Part shown: one piece after another, positions 18,265 through 27,114 of the stretch
Layout of the letters: every line of letters starts with the position of its first letter
How positions within the stretch are numbered: position 1 is the first letter of the stretch
Origin: Actinomycetes bacterium
Lineage (GTDB): Bacteria; Actinomycetota; Thermoleophilia; Solirubrobacterales; Solirubrobacteraceae
Length of the DNA stretch: 37,871 nucleotides
Assembly (NCBI GenBank): GCA_021846845.1
Contig: JAJZWB010000019.1
Location: 1-37,871 of the forward strand
Direction: 5' to 3'
Notes under the pieces: model-generated
Told to the model about the DNA's origin: nothing
The model's input: the letters and a program-made list of their open reading frames with translations, nothing else
Databases searched by the model: none
Position numbers and translations under genes: made by a program

Positions 18265-18944
18265 TCCCCGGGCTCTCTGAGCGCGTAGCCGACGCCGCGA
18301 ACCGTGTGGATCAGCGGTCGGGAGCCCGCATCCTCCAGCTTGCGGCGCAGGTAGCCGACGTATACGCGCAGCGCGTTGGAGGTGGGCCCGAAGTCGTAGC
18401 CCCAGACGCGGTCGTAGATCAGGCTGTGCGGCAGGACCCTGCGCGAGTTGAGCATCAGCAGCTCCAGCAGCTGGTATTCGGTGCGGGTCAGCTCCACGAA
18501 CGTGCCGGACACCTCGACGCCGTGGCGGGCCCGGTCGAGGCGCAGCTCCGCGAACGTGAGACCGCCGTCGACGTCGCCCTCGCCTCCCGCGCGGCGCAGG
18601 AGCGCCCGCAGCCGCGCGCGCAGCTCATCGATGTCGAACGGCTTGACGAGGTAGTCGTCGGCGCCCGCATCGAGGCCGTCGATCCGGTCAGAGACCGCGT
18701 CGCGGGCGGTCAGCATCAGGATCGGCACGCGGTTGCCCTCTCTCCGCAGGAGCCGGCAGACCTGCAGGCCATCGATGTCGGGGAGCCCGATGTCGAGCAC
18801 GACCGCGTCGGGCACCACGGCCGCCACCTGCGCCATCGCCTCCGAACCGCTCGCGGCGGACACCACCTCGTATCCGGACAGCGACAGCGCGCGGCGCAGC
18901 ACGTCGCGCAGCGCCCTGTCATCGTCGACCACGAGCAGCCTCAT
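18261..18944 (-). CDS. OmpR/PhoB-family response regulator
   Basis: MRLLVVDDDRALRDVLRRAL, VVLDIGLPDIDGLQVC, LMLTARD, LVKPFDIDELRARLRALLRR, winged-helix C-term HTVRGVGYAL; overlaps HK start by 4 nt. Confidence 0.93.
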   Translation of the reverse strand: MRLLVVDDDRALRDVLRRALSLSGYEVVSAASGSEAMAQVAAVVPDAVVLDIGLPDIDGLQVCRLLRREGNRVPILMLTARDAVSDRIDGLDAGADDYLVKPFDIDELRARLRALLRRAGGEGDVDGGLTFAELRLDRARHGVEVSGTFVELTRTEYQLLELLMLNSRRVLPHSLIYDRVWGYDFGPTSNALRVYVGYLRRKLEDAGSRPLIHTVRGVGYALREPGE

Positions 18945-18987
18945 GCGTTGATTCTGGTCGCTGCAACGGCGCTGCGCGAGACGCTCA

Positions 18988-19006
18988 TACGCTGCCCTTA
19001 CGCTGC
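18988..19006. promoter_or_regulatory. Candidate response-regulator binding site: TACGCTGC direct repeat with 11-bp period
   Basis: tacgctgcccttacgctgc, 44-62 bp upstream of the response-regulator ATG. Confidence 0.35.
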
Positions 19007-19025
19007 GGCCGCGGACGAGCCCGCG

Positions 19026-19427
19026 TCAGCGGGCCGCGCGCTCGCGCAGGACTGCGCCGAGGATGCCGTTCAGGAACGCCGGCGCGCCCGCGCCGCAGAA
19101 CTCCTTCGCGGTCTCGATCGCCTCGTCGATCGCGCCTTCGGGCGGGATCGGGCGATCGCCCGGGAGCACCTCAGGATGGAGGATCTCGAGCAGCGCCACG
19201 CGCAGGATCGCCCGCTCCAGCGGCGCGATCCGCTCAAGGCTCCAGTCGGCCGCGTGCTCGGCGATCAGCGCGTCGAGCTCGGCCTGGTGCTCACGGACCT
19301 GCTCGGCGAGCGCCAGCGTGAAGATGTGGACGTCGCGCGGCAGCGAGTCGCCCAGTGGGCGCGAGAGGAGATCGCTCTGGTAGAGCGCCCACACGGCGGC
19401 GCGCCGCTGCTCGGTCCGCCTCGCCAC
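19026..19427 (-). CDS. nusB: Transcription antitermination factor NusB
   Basis: RRAAVWALYQSDLL..., ERIAPLERAILRVALLEIL, EAIETAKEFCGAGAPAFLNGILGAVLRE. Confidence 0.92.
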   Translation of the reverse strand: MARRTEQRRAAVWALYQSDLLSRPLGDSLPRDVHIFTLALAEQVREHQAELDALIAEHAADWSLERIAPLERAILRVALLEILHPEVLPGDRPIPPEGAIDEAIETAKEFCGAGAPAFLNGILGAVLRERAAR

Positions 19428-19431
19428 GCGC

Positions 19432-20505
19432 TCAGCCGACGATCTGCAGCTCTTTCGGCAGCGAGGTCAAGACGCGCGTGCCGGTATCCGTCACCACGAC
19501 GAGGTCCTCGATGCGCACCCCGAAGCGGCCGGGCAGGTAGACGCCGGGCTCGACGGTGACGACGTTCCCGGCGGCGAGCACCGACTCGGACCGCTGCGAG
19601 AGCCTTGGCGCCTCATGTATCTCCAGTCCGACGCCGTGCCCGAGCCCGTGGCCGTAGTGCTCGGCGTGGCCGGCACCGTCGATCACCGCCCGCGCGGCGG
19701 CGTCGGCCTCACGTCCTCCGACGCCCGGACGGACCGCCTCCAGACCGAGCCGCTGCGCCTCGCGCACCAGCTCGTACGCGGCGCGGGCCTCCTCGCCTGG
19801 CTCTCCGGTGGCGACCGTGCGCGTGCAATCGGAGCAGTAGCCGTCCAGCTGCGCGCCCCAGTCGATCACCACCAGCTGGTTGGGGACGATCTCGACGTCG
19901 CGGGGCTCGGCGTGCGGGAGGGCGCCATGCGGACCGCACGCGACGATCGGGTCGAACGAGGTTCCCTGAGCGCCGCGGTCGACCATCGCCCTCGTCAGCG
20001 CCGTCGCGACCTCGCGCTCCGTGCGCCCCACGAGCCCCTGCTCGAGGATCGAAGCCAGCGCTTCGTCCGCGAGCCGAGTCGCCTCAGCGATCATCCTGAT
20101 CTCATCCGGCTCCTTGACCAGTCGCAGCTCCTCGACCGGGTCGCCGGCCGCGACCAGCTCCACGCCCGGCGGGAGCGACTGACGCAGGTGCGCGTGGGCG
20201 CGGACGGTCAGATGGGCGTCCTCGAATGCCAGCCGGAGCGCGCCGGCGCCGACCAGCTCGATCACCCCGTCGATCAGGTCCTGGGCGACGATCCGGCGCT
20301 CGAACGCATCCCCGACCTCCACCGCGGACTGCTCGATATACCGGAAGTCGGTGAGGAATGTCCGCGCACGTGGCCCGAGCAGCACGGCCCCGTTGGAGCC
20401 CGTGTAGCCGGTCAGGTAGCGCACGTTGACCAGCGAGGTGACCATCAGCAGGTCCGCCCCGAGGTCGGGCAGGCGCTCGACCAGCCTTGCGGCGCGACCG
20501 CTCAC
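19432..20505 (-). CDS. M24 Xaa-Pro aminopeptidase
   Basis: NVRYLTGYTGSNGAVLL, DWGAQLDGYCSDCTRT, GHGLGHGVGLEIHEAP, VVTVEPGVYLPG; GTG start overlapping aroQ TGA (GTGA). Confidence 0.9.
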   Translation of the reverse strand: MSGRAARLVERLPDLGADLLMVTSLVNVRYLTGYTGSNGAVLLGPRARTFLTDFRYIEQSAVEVGDAFERRIVAQDLIDGVIELVGAGALRLAFEDAHLTVRAHAHLRQSLPPGVELVAAGDPVEELRLVKEPDEIRMIAEATRLADEALASILEQGLVGRTEREVATALTRAMVDRGAQGTSFDPIVACGPHGALPHAEPRDVEIVPNQLVVIDWGAQLDGYCSDCTRTVATGEPGEEARAAYELVREAQRLGLEAVRPGVGGREADAAARAVIDGAGHAEHYGHGLGHGVGLEIHEAPRLSQRSESVLAAGNVVTVEPGVYLPGRFGVRIEDLVVVTDTGTRVLTSLPKELQIVG

Positions 20506-20981
20506 CGGGCCGCCATCTCCCCCGTGCGCTCGGCCCCCTGCTCGAGCCGCTGCGCAAGCGCCAGCAGCCCGTCTCGGTAGCCGAGCGGGCCGCGGCCGGC
20601 GATGCGCGCCAGGCACAGGTCGGAGATCACCGAGACGCGGCGAAACGGCTCACGGGCATCGACATCGGACAGGTGGACCTCGACCGCGGGCAGGCCGGTC
20701 AGCTCCAGCGCGTCGCGAATCGCGTACGAGTAGTGCGTCCAGGCCCCGGGGTTGAGGACCACTCCGTCGACGTCGCCGCGGAGCCCGTGCAGGTGCTCGA
20801 CGAACTCGCCCTCGTGGTTGGTCTGGAAGAAGCGCGGCTCTACCCCGAGATCCGCGGCCGCGTCGGCGATCGAGCGCTCAAGCTCCGCCAGCGTCAGGGA
20901 GCCGTAATGGGCGGGGTCGCGCCGGCCCAGCTGGTCCAGGTTGACCCCATGCATGATCTCGATCCGCATGCGCACGCGCAC
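20502..20981 (-). CDS. aroQ: Type II 3-dehydroquinate dehydratase
   Basis: GVNLDQLGRRDPAHYGSLTLAELE, FFQTNHEGEFVEHLH, VLNPGAWTHYSYAIRDAL, EVHLSDVDAREPFRRVSVIS; start may be 20969. Confidence 0.93.
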   Translation of the reverse strand: MRVRMRIEIMHGVNLDQLGRRDPAHYGSLTLAELERSIADAAADLGVEPRFFQTNHEGEFVEHLHGLRGDVDGVVLNPGAWTHYSYAIRDALELTGLPAVEVHLSDVDAREPFRRVSVISDLCLARIAGRGPLGYRDGLLALAQRLEQGAERTGEMAAR

Positions 20982-21037
20982 GCAACGACCCTAGCGGGTC
21001 CGGAGGGCCGGAGGTCGCGCGCCGTGCCGGACGCCAG

Positions 21038-22612
21038 TCAGCGGGCGAGCTCGCGCACCGCGGCGATCAGATCCCGGGTGGGGACCTCGCACCCCGGCCT
21101 CGGCTCGCCCGGCTCGGACAGCAGCACGAACGGCACCGGGCCCGAGCCGACCCGCTTCTTGTCGCGCGCGGTGGCGACGACGACCGCATCGGGGTCGAAC
21201 CGCCCGCGGCCGGTCGGCAGGCCGCGCGCGCGCAGCAGCTCCGCCACCTCGCCGCGCAGGTCATCCGCTCCCGAGAGCCGCAGCGCCGCCATCAGCCCGA
21301 GCGCGACGGCCTCCCCGTGGCGGTACGTCGCGTAGCCGGTGACGGTCTCGATCGCATGCCCCACCGTGTGCCCGAGGTTGAGCACCTGGCGCAGACCGGC
21401 ATCGCGCTCGTCGCGCGCGACGATCCGCAGCTTGGTGTGCGCGCAGGCCGCGACGATTCGCGGCCAGTTCGGGTCCTCCCAGCCGGCGCCGCCGCGAACC
21501 CGCTCCCACAGCCAGCCGCCTGCGATCAGCGCTGTCTTGACCACCTCCGCGTAGCCTGCCGCGAGCTCCGCCGGGGGAAGGGTCGCGAGCGCGTCGGTGT
21601 CTGCGATCACGGCCCTCGGCTGGTGAAAGACGCCGACGTAGTTCTTGGCCTCTGGAAGATCCACCCCCGTCTTGCCGCCGTAGGCCGAATCGACCTGGGC
21701 CACGAGCGTGGTCGGCACCTGGACGATCCGCACCCCGCGCTGGTAGGTGGCGGCGCAGAAGCCGGCGAGGTCGCCGACGACGCCACCACCGAGTGCCACC
21801 ACGACATCGGCGCGCGTCATGCCGGCGCGAGCGAGCTCCGTCCAGACGATCTCGGCGTGCGCGACGGTCTTGGACTGCTCGCCGGGCATCACCGTCACCC
21901 GCCCGTCGACGGCTCCGAGCCGATCGCCGTACAGCCGCGCGGCGTTGTAGTCGCTGACCACGAACCGGCGACCGGCGACGGTGGCCGGCCAGAACGGCCG
22001 CTCGCCGAGCAGTCCGGGGCCGACATAGGCCGGATGGTCGCCCGACGCGGTGGATGCCCAGAGCATCGTGACCCTGTCGGGCACGCCCTCGTGAGCGGCC
22101 AGCACCGCGGCCATCGACCTGCTGGCCTGATGGCCGACGATCACGTCGGCGGCCGCGGCGTACAGCGGCTCGCGCTCGGCGTGCAGGCGCACGAAACGCT
22201 CCCGGTCCGCGGCCAGCGGCCTGGACCCTTCGCCGCAGCGAGCCCACGCCGTCTCGGGGTCGACGTCGAGCCAGACCACGAGGTGGCCGCGGAGCGCCTC
22301 GCGAACCGCCGCGGAGCCGATCGCCCCCCCGCCGAGCGCCAGGACGCGCCGCGCGGCGCGACCGTCAGGCCCCCGCCGGGAGGCCTCCTGCGCGAGCAGC
22401 TCGAGCGTGATGCGCTCCTCGGCGGCGCGGAAGGCGCCCTCGCCGTCCCGCGCGAAGATCTGCTCGATCCGATGCCCGAGCCGCCCCTCGATCTCGCGAT
22501 CGACGTCGACCGCCTCGGCGCCGAGCGCGTCCGCAACGGCACGCGCGGCGGTCGACTTCCCGGCCCCCATGAAGCCGATCAGCGCGACGGCCGGCGTCAG
22601 ATGTCCCCCCAC
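21038..22612 (-). CDS. aroKB: Bifunctional shikimate kinase / 3-dehydroquinate synthase (AroK-AroB fusion)
   Basis: N-term IGFMGAGKSTAARAVADALGAEAVDVDREIE (shikimate kinase); C-term DVVVALGGGVVGDLAGFCAATYQRGVRIVQVPTTLVAQVDSAYGGKTGVDLPEAKNYVGVFHQP (DHQ synthase) in one uninterrupted ORF. Confidence 0.92.
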   Translation of the reverse strand: MGGHLTPAVALIGFMGAGKSTAARAVADALGAEAVDVDREIEGRLGHRIEQIFARDGEGAFRAAEERITLELLAQEASRRGPDGRAARRVLALGGGAIGSAAVREALRGHLVVWLDVDPETAWARCGEGSRPLAADRERFVRLHAEREPLYAAAADVIVGHQASRSMAAVLAAHEGVPDRVTMLWASTASGDHPAYVGPGLLGERPFWPATVAGRRFVVSDYNAARLYGDRLGAVDGRVTVMPGEQSKTVAHAEIVWTELARAGMTRADVVVALGGGVVGDLAGFCAATYQRGVRIVQVPTTLVAQVDSAYGGKTGVDLPEAKNYVGVFHQPRAVIADTDALATLPPAELAAGYAEVVKTALIAGGWLWERVRGGAGWEDPNWPRIVAACAHTKLRIVARDERDAGLRQVLNLGHTVGHAIETVTGYATYRHGEAVALGLMAALRLSGADDLRGEVAELLRARGLPTGRGRFDPDAVVVATARDKKRVGSGPVPFVLLSEPGEPRPGCEVPTRDLIAAVRELAR

Positions 22613-23763
22613 CCGATCCGGTCGCGGTAGGCGCGCACCGCCGCTCGCGCGTCGTCGATGTGATCGCCGCCGAACTTGCGCCGATACGCGTCCGCGAGCA
22701 CGAACGCGACCATCGCCTCGGCGACCACCCCGGCGGCCGGCACGGTGCAGGAATCGGTTCGCTCGCGCAGGGCCTGCGCCGGAGCGTGGGTGGAGATGTC
22801 CACGGAGCGCAGCGGCTTGGTCAGCGTGGGCAGCGGCTTCATCGCCCCGCGCACGACGAGCGGCTCGCCGGTCGTCATCCCCCCCTCGACGCCGCCGGCG
22901 CGATTGGTCTCCCGGTGGAGGCCGCGCCGCTCGTCGTAGAAGATCTCGTCGTGTGCCCGGGAGCCCGGCAGACCGGCCACCTCGAGCCCATCGCCGATCG
23001 CGACCGCCTTGACCGCCTGGATCGAGAGGATCGCCTGGCCGAGCACGCCGTCGAGACGCTCCTGCCAGGAGACGTGCGAGCCGAGTCCGGGGACCAGGCC
23101 GAAGGCCCGCACCTCGAACACCCCGCCAAGCGACTCGTTCGCCTTTCGCAGCCGGTTGATCTCCTCGACCATCGCGCGACCGGCCTCGGCGTCCAGGCAG
23201 CGGACCGGCGATTCGTCGACGCCCCCGAAGTCATCGGGGCGCAGGTCGTCGCGGCGGGGCGCCGCGACGCCGGCGATCTGGATCACGTGCGAGAGCACCT
23301 GCACCCCCATCGCGGTCAGGAACGCCTTCGCTACCGCGCCGCCGGCGACGCGCGCCGCGGTCTCGCGCGCGCTCGCCCGCTCGAGGATGTCCCGCACGTC
23401 GGTGAGGCCGTACTTCTGCGTGCCGGCCAGGTCGGCATGACCCGGACGCGGGAGGTGGACCTCCGCCGGAGGGTCCTCCACGGGCCAGGGGCTCATGCGC
23501 TCCTGCCAGTTGGCGAAATCGCGATTGGCGACTGTGAGCGCGATCGGACCGCCGAGCGTCCGGCCGTGGCGGACGCCGGCGGTCACCTCGGCCCGGTCTC
23601 GCTCGATCTTCATCCTCCCACCGCGCCCGTGGCCCAGCTGGCGGCGGGCCAGGTCACGGTCGATCGCCTCTCGGTCGAGCATCAGGCCGGCCGGCATGCC
23701 CTCGACGATGCACGTCAGGCCCGGACCGTGAGACTCGCCGGCGGTCGTCAGCGTGAGCATCAT
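22597..23763 (-). CDS. aroC: Chorismate synthase
   Basis: TTAGESHGPGLTCIVEGMPAGL, GRGGRMKIERDRAEVTAGVRHGRTLGGPIAL, RASARETAARVAGGAVAK, GGMTTGEPLVVRGAMKP. Confidence 0.95.
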   Translation of the reverse strand: MMLTLTTAGESHGPGLTCIVEGMPAGLMLDREAIDRDLARRQLGHGRGGRMKIERDRAEVTAGVRHGRTLGGPIALTVANRDFANWQERMSPWPVEDPPAEVHLPRPGHADLAGTQKYGLTDVRDILERASARETAARVAGGAVAKAFLTAMGVQVLSHVIQIAGVAAPRRDDLRPDDFGGVDESPVRCLDAEAGRAMVEEINRLRKANESLGGVFEVRAFGLVPGLGSHVSWQERLDGVLGQAILSIQAVKAVAIGDGLEVAGLPGSRAHDEIFYDERRGLHRETNRAGGVEGGMTTGEPLVVRGAMKPLPTLTKPLRSVDISTHAPAQALRERTDSCTVPAAGVVAEAMVAFVLADAYRRKFGGDHIDDARAAVRAYRDRIGWGDI

Positions 23764-23951
23764 CAGACCGCTGCCGCGCCCTGCTCAGCCGGTGCCTGCT
23801 GCGCGTCGATCCCGGGGATCCGGTGACCGGTGCCACGACACCATGAACACACGACCTCGTGGGGAGTGCCGCCGAGGCCGGAGATCAGGCGTCCGGTGCC
23901 GCGGCAGGGGCTGCAGCGCTGCTCGCTGGGGTTGGTCTCGTCTACGGCCAC
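23763..23951 (-). CDS. Small DnaJ-type zinc-ribbon protein (two CxxCxGxG motifs, 62 aa)
   Basis: GTG start at 23951; VAVDETNPSEQRCSPCRGTGRLISGLGGTPHEVVCSWCRGTGHRIPGIDAQQAPAEQGAAAV; stop overlaps aroC ATG (ATGA). Confidence 0.7.
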   Translation of the reverse strand: MAVDETNPSEQRCSPCRGTGRLISGLGGTPHEVVCSWCRGTGHRIPGIDAQQAPAEQGAAAV

Positions 23952-23962
23952 GGCCGGGCAGG

Positions 23963-24829
23963 TTAGCCGCTGGCGCGACCCGCCCCCGGGTCGCCGCGCA
24001 TCGCACCGCCCGCGACGGCTCCGCAGCCGGCCGCCATCCCGACGGCGGCGCGCATCGCGTCGAGCGGCGCGGCCAGGCCGGTGAAGCGCTCGAAGCTGAG
24101 CGCGCCCTGGCCGACCAGGAGCTCGAGCCCGTCGACGGCCGGGATCCCGCGCTCGCGAGCGGCCTCGATCAGCCGCGTCCCGCGATCGGTGTACACCAGG
24201 TCGACGACGCACCCGTAATCGAACAGCGCGTCGGCGGTCAGCGGCAGACGCCCGAACGGATCGGAGCCGTCGAGGCCCACCGCGGTGCAGTTGACCAGCA
24301 GGTCCGCGGCCGCCGGGCTGCTGACCGGCGTGCCCCCCAGCGCAGAGCACAGCTCGACCGCCCGCTCGTGCGTGCGGTTGAGCACCGACACCCGCGCCGC
24401 TCCGGCGTCGAGCAGCGCCCACACGGCGGCACGAGCGCTGCCGCCGGCGCCGAGCACGAGCGCGGACCTGCCGGCGACCCCGAACGGCAGCGCCGCGACC
24501 AGCGCCGGCGCGTCGGTGTTGTCGGCGTGGATCAGTCCGCCGGCGCCGAAGACCAGCGTGTTGGCGGCACCGATCGCACGGGCGGCCGGGGTGACGTCGG
24601 TTGCGAGGCGCAGCGCCGCCTGCTTGTGGGGGATGGTGACGTTGGCGCCCGCGAACCCCGCCGCCGGAAGCGCGGGGACGATCTCGCCGAGCAGCGCCGG
24701 CGGCACGGGCAGGAGCTGGTAGCGCCAGCCGTCCAGGCCCGAGGCGGCGAGCGCAGCGTTCTGGATCTGAGGCGAGCGGCTGTGCGCGACCGGCCACCCG
24801 AGCACGCCGAGGCGCCTGGCGCGGCCCAT
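23963..24829 (-). CDS. aroE: Shikimate dehydrogenase
   Basis: LGVLGWPVAHSRSPQIQNAAL, GANVTIPHKQAAL, GAANTLVF, LVLGAGGSARAAVWALLDAGAARVSVLNRT. Confidence 0.93.
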   Translation of the reverse strand: MGRARRLGVLGWPVAHSRSPQIQNAALAASGLDGWRYQLLPVPPALLGEIVPALPAAGFAGANVTIPHKQAALRLATDVTPAARAIGAANTLVFGAGGLIHADNTDAPALVAALPFGVAGRSALVLGAGGSARAAVWALLDAGAARVSVLNRTHERAVELCSALGGTPVSSPAAADLLVNCTAVGLDGSDPFGRLPLTADALFDYGCVVDLVYTDRGTRLIEAARERGIPAVDGLELLVGQGALSFERFTGLAAPLDAMRAAVGMAAGCGAVAGGAMRGDPGAGRASG

Positions 24830-24830
24830 C

Positions 24831-26684
24831 TCAGCAGCTGTTTCGCCGGTCGGCGGCGAGCATGTTCAGGAATTGCGCATAGGTCGAGGCGAACACGGTC
24901 TGGTTGGTGCAGGGCTTGGCGAAGAAGTACAGGTAGTTGGTGTGCGCCGGATGCGCGGCGGCCTGGATCGCCGCCAGTCCGGGACTGTTGATCGGCGTCG
25001 GCGGCAGCCCGAAGTGGTTGCGGGTGTTGTACGGCGACCGGGACGCGAGCTGCGAGACGGTCAGCGGGCCGGTGAAGTTGCCGGTCGCGTAGCGGGTGGT
25101 CGAGTCCATCTGGAGCATCATCCCGTCGGCGAGCCGGTTGTAGATGACGGACGCGACCAGCGGTCTCGATGCCGGGGTGGCGGCCTCGCCCTCGACCAGC
25201 GAGGCGATCTTCAGCACGTCGTAGGGCGTCAGATGGCGACTGCGCGCGTAGGAGAGGTTGACGGTCGCGAAGCGCCGCTTGAAGTCGAGCAGCTGGTCGG
25301 CCACCAGGACCTTGATGTTGATCGGGTCGACCAGGTTGAAGGTGTCGGGGAACAGGAATCCCTCCAGCGACGGCACGTGCGGCGGCGCGCCATAGGCGTG
25401 CGGGTTCAGCAGCGGCGAGCTGCGGGTCGCCGTGAGGTAGTTGCCGCGGATCCCCTGCTCCCGAAGCAGCTTGGCGACGTACTGCCGCGTGTGGCCGTCG
25501 GCGATCGTGAGGTTGGTGGTCCTGACCGGGGGCGGGAGCTTGGTCAGCGCCGCGAGCACGGCGGTGTAGCTCATCCCCAGCTCAAGGTGATAGGTGCCGG
25601 GTCGCAGATCGCCGCGCTGACCCGCGAGCGTCGCGCGCAGCTCGAAGAACAGCGCCGACGAGATCACTCCGTCACGCTCGAGCAGGTTGCCGATCGCGGT
25701 GGAGCTGGAGCGCGCCGGGACCACGACCGTGATCCGGCCGTGAGGCGATGCGCCGAACGGCTGGAACAGCCTGACGATGAACCACGCCAGCGCGGCCGCC
25801 AGGACGAGCGCCGCCAGCGCGAAGATCCGGCCGATGTGCGAGCGCCCCCGCCTGCGAGCGGCCGGTTGGCGCGATGGCAGCCGGCGGCGCGAACCCGGCC
25901 CCGGTTCACGCGACGCCGCCGCCCGCCTGCGCAGCGTTCCGTCGTGGCGGCTGATCCGGCGGGTGCCCGACGGCCGCTCGTGATGCTCCGGCGAGAGCGC
26001 GCCGTGAACCTGCTCCGCGTCCTGGTCGGGCTGCGAGGACTCGCCGAGCGCCGGCGCATCACCGTGCCCTGGCCCCAGGCCCAGCCCGGAGGCGGCCCCC
26101 GGGAGCGGACCGCCCTCGGACTCCGGCCCCGGGCCGAGACGCGAGCCCGCCGCCGAGCCCAGGCCATCCTCCGGCCCCGGGCCGAGACGCGAGCCCGCCG
26201 CCGAGCCCAGGCCATCCTCCGGCCCCGCACCCGGCAGCTCCTCCGCCTCGGCCTCCGGGCCCGACACCGAGCCCGGCGCCAGCCCCGGGAGGTCCTCCCA
26301 GGTCGAAGGCACGTCCAGCTCGGAGGTGTCCTCTGGCGCGCCCAATCCCGGACGCGACGGCTGCCCGAGCCCGTCCGACCCGAGCCCCGCAGACCCTGGA
26401 CCGTCCGACCCGAGCCCTTCCAGCCCGAGCCCTTCCAGCCCGAGCCCTTCCAGCCCGAGCCCTTCCGACCCGAGCCCGTCCGACCCGAGCCCCGCCGACC
26501 CGAGCCCCGCCGACCCGAGCCCAGCCGACCCGGGGTCGTCCGAGGAGCCGCCGAGCTGCTCGTAGTCGACGAACGCCGGCGTCGAGCGCCTCCTCGCCGC
26601 CGCAGCGGACTCCGCGCGGCGACGGGCGCGCTCCAGCCGCGCCGCCTCACGCTCGGCCGGGGTCCGCTTGCGAGCCTCAGCCAC
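24831..26684 (-). CDS. mltG: Endolytic transglycosylase MltG with long low-complexity cytoplasmic N-terminus
   Basis: GTG start at 26684; TM segment IGRIFALAALVLAAALAWFIVRLF; IASLVEGEAATPASRPLVASVIYNRL, MMLQMDSTTRYATG, SPYNTRNHFGLPPTPINSPGLAAIQAAAHPAHTNYLYFFAK. Confidence 0.92.
   Translation of the reverse strand: MAEARKRTPAEREAARLERARRRAESAAAARRRSTPAFVDYEQLGGSSDDPGSAGLGSAGLGSAGLGSDGLGSEGLGLEGLGLEGLGLEGLGSDGPGSAGLGSDGLGQPSRPGLGAPEDTSELDVPSTWEDLPGLAPGSVSGPEAEAEELPGAGPEDGLGSAAGSRLGPGPEDGLGSAAGSRLGPGPESEGGPLPGAASGLGLGPGHGDAPALGESSQPDQDAEQVHGALSPEHHERPSGTRRISRHDGTLRRRAAASREPGPGSRRRLPSRQPAARRRGRSHIGRIFALAALVLAAALAWFIVRLFQPFGASPHGRITVVVPARSSSTAIGNLLERDGVISSALFFELRATLAGQRGDLRPGTYHLELGMSYTAVLAALTKLPPPVRTTNLTIADGHTRQYVAKLLREQGIRGNYLTATRSSPLLNPHAYGAPPHVPSLEGFLFPDTFNLVDPINIKVLVADQLLDFKRRFATVNLSYARSRHLTPYDVLKIASLVEGEAATPASRPLVASVIYNRLADGMMLQMDSTTRYATGNFTGPLTVSQLASRSPYNTRNHFGLPPTPINSPGLAAIQAAAHPAHTNYLYFFAKPCTNQTVFASTYAQFLNMLAADRRNSC
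26122..26226. repeat. 48-bp perfect tandem duplication (two copies plus partial third) in mltG
   Basis: tccggccccgggccgagacgcgagcccgccgccgagcccaggccatcc at 26122-26169 and 26170-26217, continuing tccggcccc. Confidence 0.93.
26364..26543. repeat. About 12 tandem 15-bp units in mltG encoding GLG(S/L)(D/E/A) pentapeptides
   Basis: cccgagcccNNccNa repeated in phase from 26364; three consecutive identical units at 26409, 26424, 26439. Confidence 0.92.
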
Positions 26685-27087
26685 GTTCCGGCCCCTCCGC
26701 CCCGCCGCCGGCGTGGGCCAGCCAGCCCTCCAGGAGATGCGCCGCGGCGCGCGAGTCCTCGCTGGCGCGGCCCCCGACCCTCGCCGCCAGCCTGGTGGTG
26801 AGCCGCTCGTCCCACAGCTCGACGTCAACCGGAAGCTCGCGCTCGAGCGCGGCTGCGAACCGGCGCGCCTCACGGGTCTGGTCGGAGTCGTCCCCCGACA
26901 TAGACAGTGGCAGCCCGATCACCACCAGCTCAGCTTCGAGAGCCGAGACCAGGTCGCGAAGCCGGGCCCGCCCGCGCCGCGAGTCCGGCCGGAGCACCGG
27001 CTCCAGAGGAGTCGCGAGCGTGCCGGTCGGATCCGAGACGGCACACCCGCAGCGGGCGCTGCCGTAGTCGAGAGCCAGCACCCTCAA
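26677..27087 (-). CDS. ruvX: YqgF/RuvX Holliday-junction resolvase-like pre-16S rRNA nuclease
   Basis: MRVLALDYGSARCGCAVSDPTGTLATPLEPV, LVVIGLPLSMSGDDSDQT, VELWDERLTTRLA. Confidence 0.92.
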   Translation of the reverse strand: MRVLALDYGSARCGCAVSDPTGTLATPLEPVLRPDSRRGRARLRDLVSALEAELVVIGLPLSMSGDDSDQTREARRFAAALERELPVDVELWDERLTTRLAARVGGRASEDSRAAAHLLEGWLAHAGGGAEGPERG

Positions 27088-27114
27088 GCTAGGAGGTTCC
27101 CCGGTCGTCCGCCG

